Shown in pieces: positions 58,965-64,000 of a stretch of DNA of 64,000 nt. Under the pieces are notes generated by a model that was not told where the DNA came from, made no database searches, and worked only from the letters and a program-made list of their open reading frames with translations. The number at the start of each line of letters is the position of its first letter. Position 1 is the stretch's first letter. Made by a program: the position numbers and the translations under genes. Source of the stretch: JAHCIE01 sp034431435 (GTDB lineage Bacteria; Chloroflexota; Anaerolineae; Epilineales; JAHCIE01); NCBI GenBank assembly GCA_034431435.1, contig DAOUDG010000030.1, positions 62,001 through 126,000 on the forward strand. The letters are read 5' to 3'.

Positions 58965-59793
58965 ATGGCTGAGAGGGGGCGAGCCACGGGTCGCCCACCA
59001 CGCCGTTGTCTCGATAGCCGGGCGGCGCGCCAGTCATGCTGCGTGGCGGGTAGTGCGACGAGCGGCGCACGGCCTGGATGAGGCGCAGGAAGTTGCCACC
59101 GAGAATCTGCGCTTCGGTAGCCGGCGCCAGACCCAGGGCGGCTACCTTCGCCAGTTCCACGCCTGGGTGCAACCATGGACCGTCGGACCCAAACAGTACC
59201 TTACCTGGCCCGGCGCGGCGGACCGCCTCCTCCAACAGCTCGAAGCGCCGCACGCCCGACGTGTCGGTATAGACGTTGGGGTGGCGGGTGAGGGGATCGA
59301 GGAAAGCCAGTTGGGCAGCCCAGTCGTCGGCGAAGCTGCCCAGGTGGGGAATGATGAAGTTGACTTCGGGATACTCCGTCGCCAGTAACTCGACCGTGGA
59401 CACCTCGCCCATCACGTCGTACAGCACAGGCAACCCGTAGGCGCGGGCGGCGGCGCAGATTTCGCGGCTGATGCGGGCGTCGTGGCGGTGGACCTTCAGG
59501 CCGACGAAGCCGAAGTCTTCCACCGCCTCGCGCACCAGCGTCGCGACCCGGCCGCGGTCGTGAACGGCGTGAATGAAGGCGAAGCCGTAGAAGCGCCCCG
59601 GTTGAGCGGCAACGATGCGGGCGACGGCGCGGTTGGCGACCGCGTAGTCCGAGTGAAACGCCGCGAACAGCACGGTGTGGGTGATGCCCGCCTGATCTGC
59701 CCAGGCCAGGTACTTCCGTAGCGGCGCCGCCGTGTCCCAGGGGCCGGTCAGCCCGTCACCTTTCCCCGCGTGGCAGTGGCTGTCGATGATCAT
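58963..59793 (-). CDS. Amidohydrolase 2 family metal-dependent hydrolase
   Basis: A 276-residue TIM-barrel enzyme. The metal-binding pattern DSHCHAG, VHRHD, IPHLGSF and FGSDGPW is complete. The family contains decarboxylases and hydrolases of small cyclic or carboxylic substrates; I cannot name the substrate. The C-terminal part (about 245-276) is Arg/Pro-rich. The start is ATG at 59793, ten bases after the OmpA-PLD stop, so it may be cotranscribed with the lytic-type genes upstream. Confidence 0.88.
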   Translation of the reverse strand: MIIDSHCHAGKGDGLTGPWDTAAPLRKYLAWADQAGITHTVLFAAFHSDYAVANRAVARIVAAQPGRFYGFAFIHAVHDRGRVATLVREAVEDFGFVGLKVHRHDARISREICAAARAYGLPVLYDVMGEVSTVELLATEYPEVNFIIPHLGSFADDWAAQLAFLDPLTRHPNVYTDTSGVRRFELLEEAVRRAGPGKVLFGSDGPWLHPGVELAKVAALGLAPATEAQILGGNFLRLIQAVRRSSHYPPRSMTGAPPGYRDNGVVGDPWLAPSQP

Positions 59794-59802
59794 GGCCGGA
59801 GT

Positions 59803-61815
59803 CTAGCTGGCCCGCGCGCCGCACGACTGCCCGAAGTGGGTGCAGCACGGGGCCGTGCGCGAGGGCGCGGGTGGGTCGATCACACCGTCCCAGGACAGCC
59901 GCCGCGCGGTCCAGCTGTCGCTGCCCGCCGTCGGGTTGTAGGCGCGCACCCGCTTGCCGGGTAGCGGGCCAGCCCACAGCCGCCCGGCGGCGATGGGGTC
60001 GAGGAGGCGGCCCTCAGGCAGGTTGAGATGCTCCGACCACAGGCGCAGCCGCAGCCGCTGGGCGAAGGGGCGTGCGCTGCCGCCAGCGGGGATGTCGAAG
60101 ATGGCGGCGGCGACCTCGGCGTCCGACTCCCAGCCGCGGCGGTTCATGTTGGCCGAGCCGATGATGGCGACCTCGTCGTCCACGATTATCATCTTGCTGT
60201 GAACGTAGGTATGGAAGCCGTTGATCTTGCCGCTCTTGGGATCGACCAGGATGTAGACCTGAACCTTGCTGGCATGCGGGCCGCGCGCGACACGCCGGAT
60301 GAACTCGTGCCGCCGCTGCCAGACCTGGGGCATGTCGGTGATGCTCGAGTCGGGGATGACGATGGTGAGGTGCTGGATGCGTGGCAGCGCGGCGTTCAGG
60401 GCGTCGGCGGCGCACAGGTTCACCAGATACTGGTCCTCGATGTAGATGTACCGCTGCGCGCCCTGGATGGCCTTGAGGAAGATGTCCTGGACGCTGCGGT
60501 CGGCGGCGCGTGTTGTGCCCCCGCTGGGTCGGTCCACGTTGCCGTTGAAGGTGCGGCCGACGCGCACGAATTGACGCCCCCTGGCGGTGGGCAACGGCTC
60601 GCGCAGGCCAAGCAGCGCGCCCTTGCTGCGATCCAGCGCGCGATGCTTGGGGTTGGCGAACCAGCGCTGGATGAACACGTTGAGCAGGTCGCGCGCGCCC
60701 GGCCCCTCGATGCGGCAGTGGACGTCGTGCATGGGGTTGCCGCCGCCGCCGCTGCTGCTGCTGCCGCTGCTACTGCCGCCGGGGGCTTTGACCTGCACCC
60801 GGTCCCAGTTGATGTCCACGCCGCCGCAGAAGGCAATCAGGCCCTGCGAGCCTTTGACAATAAGCACCTTCTGGTGCTGGCTGCCGATCCACGACCGCAA
60901 CTGATTGTTGTCGAGCAGGGCCGCGCCGCCGGGCAGCGCCTGGATGCGCGCCACCTCGGCGGTGTTCTTCTTCTTGCCGGTCTGGTCCCACAGCATAGCC
61001 CGCACCTGAACGCCCTTGCGCGCCGCCTCGGCGAACAGGGCGCGGATGGTCGACCGCGGGTCGGGCGCGACGGGGCCGAGCCGGTTGCCAGGCAGCGGCG
61101 GGTAAGGTGCGACCAGGGGCACATCATCGTCGAGCCACCAGCCGAGCAGGTAGATGTAGTGGCCGCGCTGGGTAGCAGTGCGAATCGCCGCCGCCATCGC
61201 GCGGAACGTCTCCGGCCCGTCCACCAGGTGCGTGACCTTGTTGCCGCCCCGCACACCCGGCCCCAGGAGGCGTCGCCAACGGTTCGGCTCGCGGCCTGGC
61301 GGCGTCGGCTTCGGCGCAGCGGCGCGGGTCAGGCATATCTGCACGCGGCGGTTGCGGGCGGCGTCCGTGCCGATAGGCTCCGACTCGCCCCGCGACCCCT
61401 CGCTGATGGTCAGGCTCTGCACGCTGCCTGGCCGCATCCCCTCCAGGGTAGCGCGCAGTTGGCGGCCGACCTGCTCGGCGCGGCGCTGGCCGAGGGCCAG
61501 GTTGTACTGCGCGCTGCCCACGGGGTCGGTGTGGCCGACGATGCGAATCGAGCGCACCGGCTGGCGCGTGGCCTGGCTGGCGACGATGGCCTGGGCGATG
61601 GCCTGGATGCGCGCCTGATGCGCGGGCGACAGGTTGTCCTTGTCGAAGGCGAAGCCGTCGAGGGTCTCGCACGTCTCGGCCGGTGGTGGCCCGTAGCGCG
61701 GGCTGCCGGGGGGCGCGACGCGCGAGGCAGTGGCTCCCCCAGCCGTCTCGCCTTCGTACATCTCGGTCTCACCATACTCGAACGTCTCTCGCGGCAACAA
61801 CGATAGCCATATCAT
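59803..61815 (-). CDS. OmpA-like domain fused to phospholipase D-type domains
   Basis: A 670-residue protein. Residues 1-25 form an acidic, aromatic N-terminus (RETFEYGETEMYEGE) without a signal peptide. An OmpA-like peptidoglycan-binding domain follows (about 52-165, FAFDKDNLSP, GHTDPVGSAQYN, NRRVQI). Two PLD-type halves come next: the first HKD motif is degenerate (HQKVLIVK, with Lys321 where Asp is usual), and the second is canonical (H539, K541, D546 in HSKMIIVDD). A Gly/Ser run (346-359) interrupts the catalytic part. Family members hydrolyse phosphodiester bonds in lipids or nucleic acids. A secreted or envelope effector is plausible. Confidence 0.85.
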   Translation of the reverse strand: MIWLSLLPRETFEYGETEMYEGETAGGATASRVAPPGSPRYGPPPAETCETLDGFAFDKDNLSPAHQARIQAIAQAIVASQATRQPVRSIRIVGHTDPVGSAQYNLALGQRRAEQVGRQLRATLEGMRPGSVQSLTISEGSRGESEPIGTDAARNRRVQICLTRAAAPKPTPPGREPNRWRRLLGPGVRGGNKVTHLVDGPETFRAMAAAIRTATQRGHYIYLLGWWLDDDVPLVAPYPPLPGNRLGPVAPDPRSTIRALFAEAARKGVQVRAMLWDQTGKKKNTAEVARIQALPGGAALLDNNQLRSWIGSQHQKVLIVKGSQGLIAFCGGVDINWDRVQVKAPGGSSSGSSSSGGGGNPMHDVHCRIEGPGARDLLNVFIQRWFANPKHRALDRSKGALLGLREPLPTARGRQFVRVGRTFNGNVDRPSGGTTRAADRSVQDIFLKAIQGAQRYIYIEDQYLVNLCAADALNAALPRIQHLTIVIPDSSITDMPQVWQRRHEFIRRVARGPHASKVQVYILVDPKSGKINGFHTYVHSKMIIVDDEVAIIGSANMNRRGWESDAEVAAAIFDIPAGGSARPFAQRLRLRLWSEHLNLPEGRLLDPIAAGRLWAGPLPGKRVRAYNPTAGSDSWTARRLSWDGVIDPPAPSRTAPCCTHFGQSCGARAS

Positions 61816-61888
61816 GGCTGTACCTCCTGAGGGGTGACAGGCCCGGCGGGGCGGTCACGGCGACAACTGTCGGGGTGCGTGCGGTAGC

Positions 61889-63403
61889 CTACGGCAACCC
61901 TTGCAGGCGGTCGCGCCAGTAGGCGATGGGTACGTAGTCGTGGCGCGGCTCTTTGGAGGGCGTGACGATGACGTTGGGGCCGCCCTGCCGTCTCATGCTC
62001 ACCGCCAGGCCCTGGGTGGGCGAGTTGGCGATGTAGTAGATGTAGACTTTGGCGCTGGGGCGGGCGCGCGCCCAGTCTGCCCAGAAGGTGTCATCGCCGG
62101 GGAAGCTGGCCCCATGGCGGTGATTATAGGTGCAGTCGAAGCCCCATGCCTCGCGGATGCGTCTCGTCGCCGCGCCGCCGCCCCCCGCCAGGCGGCGCAT
62201 CGGTAGGCCGCCGCCACTGTGGCAGGCCAGCACGAGGCGGCCCAGGGTGGGGGGCGTCCCGCCCCGGCGTGGGCCGTGGGCGGCTACGGCTGCCAACACC
62301 TGCGCCAGGTAGCGGTCCAGCCCGCCTGCAGCGACCAGCCGGCCCGCCTCCGAGCGGCCACCCAACGTCGGGGCCACCAGGATGACGTTGCGGCCGCTGG
62401 CGGCGACACCCTCGCGGTAGGCGCGGAAGGGGAAGCGGCGCGGGTCCCAATACTGATCGATGCTCAGCTTGCGCTCCTTCGGCCACTTGTGGCCGTGGAG
62501 GTAGAGGATGAGGTCAGCGGTCGCGCCGGGCCGGTAGCCATTGGGGATGAAGATGCCCGTCATGGGCGCGGCACGGGCGCCGAAGGCATCGATGATGCCG
62601 AGATCGATGTTGACGTACAGCGTCGTGCCCGCCGCGCTGGTCTCCTGGCGCAGCAGCGCGGGTGTCTCACCCGCGACCGGCCGCGGCTGGGGCGCAGGCG
62701 TCGGTCCGACCGGCCCGGTCCCGCCGCCGTCAAGGCGAATGACGGCGAAGTAGAGGGGGTGCTGGATGAAGCCTCGCCCATCGATGGGCACATTCGTCCG
62801 CGACACGGAATTGCGGACGTTGCCGCCGACGGTGACCAGGCGGCCCGGCTCCACGGCGACAACGATGTCGCAGTGGGTCTTCATGCCGGGTTTGACGGTA
62901 TCGTAGGTCGCGCCGCTGCCGGCGCGGCTCTTGCACACCAGGTCACCGACCTGGGGCGCGATCTCGGTGACGCGGTAGGCCTTGAAGGGGTTGGGGCGGT
63001 TGTGGCGTCGGTTGTCCCTGGCCCAGGCGGTGTAGACGGCGTGGGCCGCCGAGCGACGAAACAGCTTGCCTGCCCCCGCCTGCTGCATCACCCACGAGAT
63101 GAACGCCGCGCTCCACGGGTGGGCCCCCTGGAAGGTCGCGCTGCCCAACTGGCTCTGGCTGTAGGTCTGGCCTACGCCGCGCGCCCAGTAGTCGTGCAGA
63201 ATCGGCAGCGCGCGCGGGTCGCTCTCCTTGAGCGCGCCGTTGTTCCAGCGCGCCAACTCCTGGTTCGCCACGCGCACGATGGCGGCGCGCAGGCGTTGCG
63301 GGGCGGCGGGTAGGGCGGGCGTTGGTGCGGCGCCGCCCGGCCCCGCCCTACCCGCCCCGACCTCGAGGGTCCATGGCCGCCCGTGGGATATAGCGTGGCT
63401 CAT
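61889..63403 (-). CDS. DUF2272-like domain fused to an alpha/beta hydrolase-like domain
   Basis: A 504-residue protein. The N-terminal part (about 35-230) has the DUF2272 hallmark HPWSAAFISWVM and later GDLVCKSR and CDIVVAVE, a CHAP/NlpC-like layout associated with peptidoglycan cleavage. A Pro linker (about 235-255) precedes a hydrolase-like C-terminal domain (about 270-504) with LHGHKWP and the nucleophile-elbow-like CHSGGG. No signal peptide is visible. The start overlaps the stop of the upstream partial gene by 4 bp, so the two are translationally coupled. I infer a cell-wall or lipid hydrolase; the exact substrate is unknown. Confidence 0.75.
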   Translation of the reverse strand: MSHAISHGRPWTLEVGAGRAGPGGAAPTPALPAAPQRLRAAIVRVANQELARWNNGALKESDPRALPILHDYWARGVGQTYSQSQLGSATFQGAHPWSAAFISWVMQQAGAGKLFRRSAAHAVYTAWARDNRRHNRPNPFKAYRVTEIAPQVGDLVCKSRAGSGATYDTVKPGMKTHCDIVVAVEPGRLVTVGGNVRNSVSRTNVPIDGRGFIQHPLYFAVIRLDGGGTGPVGPTPAPQPRPVAGETPALLRQETSAAGTTLYVNIDLGIIDAFGARAAPMTGIFIPNGYRPGATADLILYLHGHKWPKERKLSIDQYWDPRRFPFRAYREGVAASGRNVILVAPTLGGRSEAGRLVAAGGLDRYLAQVLAAVAAHGPRRGGTPPTLGRLVLACHSGGGLPMRRLAGGGGAATRRIREAWGFDCTYNHRHGASFPGDDTFWADWARARPSAKVYIYYIANSPTQGLAVSMRRQGGPNVIVTPSKEPRHDYVPIAYWRDRLQGLP

Positions 63404-64000
63404 GGTTGCCCCCTGCTGCGAGCAGTGCGCAGCCTGGCGGCCAGCGCCATCTTCTCGTCGACGTTGTGGGTCTGGAACGTGCGCGTGCCGTAACCCTTGA
63501 GGTACGCTGTCTTGCCGCGCAGGAAGTCCCAGCGTTGGCCCTCCGGCAACCTCAGCAACTCAGCGCGGTACTTGCGCAGGAACGCGCGGGTCCAACCAGC
63601 GCCGACAGCGAACGAGTAGAGGACCGCCATTCGCACATACCACTCCGACTGGCGCGACGGGAACAGGTCGCGGAACTCGTTGGCGATCCGCTCGCCCGTG
63701 GTGCGCAGGTCCCATAGCCCGACGCGCACCTGCATGGTGGGGTCGGTCCAGGTGGCCGCCGTGGGATACTTCCCGCTGATGGCATGCCAGCCCTTGCCGA
63801 AGGCGCTGCGTTCCACGCCCGGCCCCGGCGGCATATACTGGCAGACCTTCTTGCCGCCAACTGGAGCGCAGCCGTGAGCGCCGGCGGGCGTCTGAAAGAC
63901 GCCCAGTTCAAAGAACGTGGGGCTGTAGCGCCCGGTCTTCGGGTTGAGCTTGCCCGCCGTCGCATCATTGAACAGTCGCCCACCGGCCTCGAAGCGGATG
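63400..64000 (-). CDS. Partial lysozyme/transglycosylase-like protein, 5' end beyond the window
   Basis: The frame is open from the TGA at 63400-63402 through the last base, so the N-terminus lies beyond 64000; at least 199 residues are in the window. An internal ATG at 63834 is not the start. The portion contains FEAGGRLFND, SPTFFELGVFQTPAG and GKGWHAISG. The ELGVFQ pattern resembles the catalytic Glu and following Gln of lytic transglycosylases. The C-terminal half is helical and basic (FLRKYRAELLRLPEGQRWDF). The call is tentative. Confidence 0.5.
   Translation of the reverse strand, partial: IRFEAGGRLFNDATAGKLNPKTGRYSPTFFELGVFQTPAGAHGCAPVGGKKVCQYMPPGPGVERSAFGKGWHAISGKYPTAATWTDPTMQVRVGLWDLRTTGERIANEFRDLFPSRQSEWYVRMAVLYSFAVGAGWTRAFLRKYRAELLRLPEGQRWDFLRGKTAYLKGYGTRTFQTHNVDEKMALAARLRTARSRGQP

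Noticed and set aside
60028..61806. Plus-strand open frame of 592 codons opposite the OmpA-PLD gene
   Set aside because: It is an antisense shadow of a high-GC gene. The minus-strand protein has clear OmpA and HKD motifs.
58963..64000. Prophage remnant
   Set aside because: The lysis-type domains could suggest phage, but I see no integrase, capsid, terminase or tail genes and no attachment repeats in the window.

Overview
The window is 64 kb of high-GC bacterial chromosome, densely packed with genes on both strands. I see no rRNA, tRNA, CRISPR array, insertion sequence or prophage. My best guess for the host is Chloroflexota. The reasons are an archaeal-type mevalonate operon (thiolase, HMG-CoA synthase, DUF35 protein) with a class II HMG-CoA reductase, very long GAF-rich sensor proteins, SigK/RskA beside an LPXTG protein, and Chloroflexota-like proteins throughout. 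This is inference from gene content, not from a phylogenetic marker search.

Layout. 1-627 is the 3' part of a PhoU-like DUF47 gene. 716-5715 is a molybdenum/tungsten block: molbindin, tupCBA, a GntR regulator fused to an oxyanion-binding domain, and mogA. 5847-7060 holds a small membrane protein and a LysM L,D-transpeptidase. 7081-11117 is the mevalonate operon, whose thiolase lacks its catalytic cysteine. 11423-13894 has an XRE regulator and a convergent membrane-bound HTH protein. 13967-18709 is the conserved rpsB-tsf-pyrH-frr-uppS-cdsA operon. 19010-25420 carries secreted or envelope proteins (gluzincin protease, FN3-like protein, LPTTG-anchored protein) with asparaginase and a SigK/RskA pair. 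25497-30150 is the spoVR-yeaH-prkA stress operon. 30556-31446 is thrB.

31487-35765 is the most unusual part. A 60-residue peptide carries three copies of GVKAPGGGC. It is followed by a 103-residue protein resembling RiPP leader/nitrile-hydratase-like (NHLP, Os1348-type) sequences and by a receiver-domain protein. Upstream lies a 1047-residue STAND ATPase with a C-terminal winged helix and BTAD domain, as in SARP activators. The peptide promoter has three 11-bp-spaced direct repeats about 9 bp upstream of its -10 element, which is the SARP operator layout. I read this as a possible undescribed RiPP-like or signalling peptide system under a dedicated activator. No modification enzyme is visible nearby.

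35941-38502 holds fabH and fabF. 38659-47032 has an unknown anchored protein, a BON-domain protein, two response regulators, a 1409-residue multi-GAF histidine kinase and a J-domain-like protein. 47082-55912 is housekeeping and envelope: sulfurtransferase, RidA, S1-type protein, ClpC, DoxX, a diacylglycerol-type glycosyltransferase, polysaccharide deacetylase and peptide deformylase. 56157-58914 pairs sigma-54 with an enhancer-binding protein. 58963-64000 has an amidohydrolase and three genes that look like an envelope-attack or lysis set: an OmpA-phospholipase D fusion, a DUF2272-alpha/beta hydrolase fusion, and a partial lysozyme/transglycosylase-like protein cut by the window end.

Two patterns recur. 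Promoters often read TTGCCA (or close) with a 16-17 bp spacer and TATAAT. Many genes end in long perfect GC-rich hairpins that mostly lack a U-tract.
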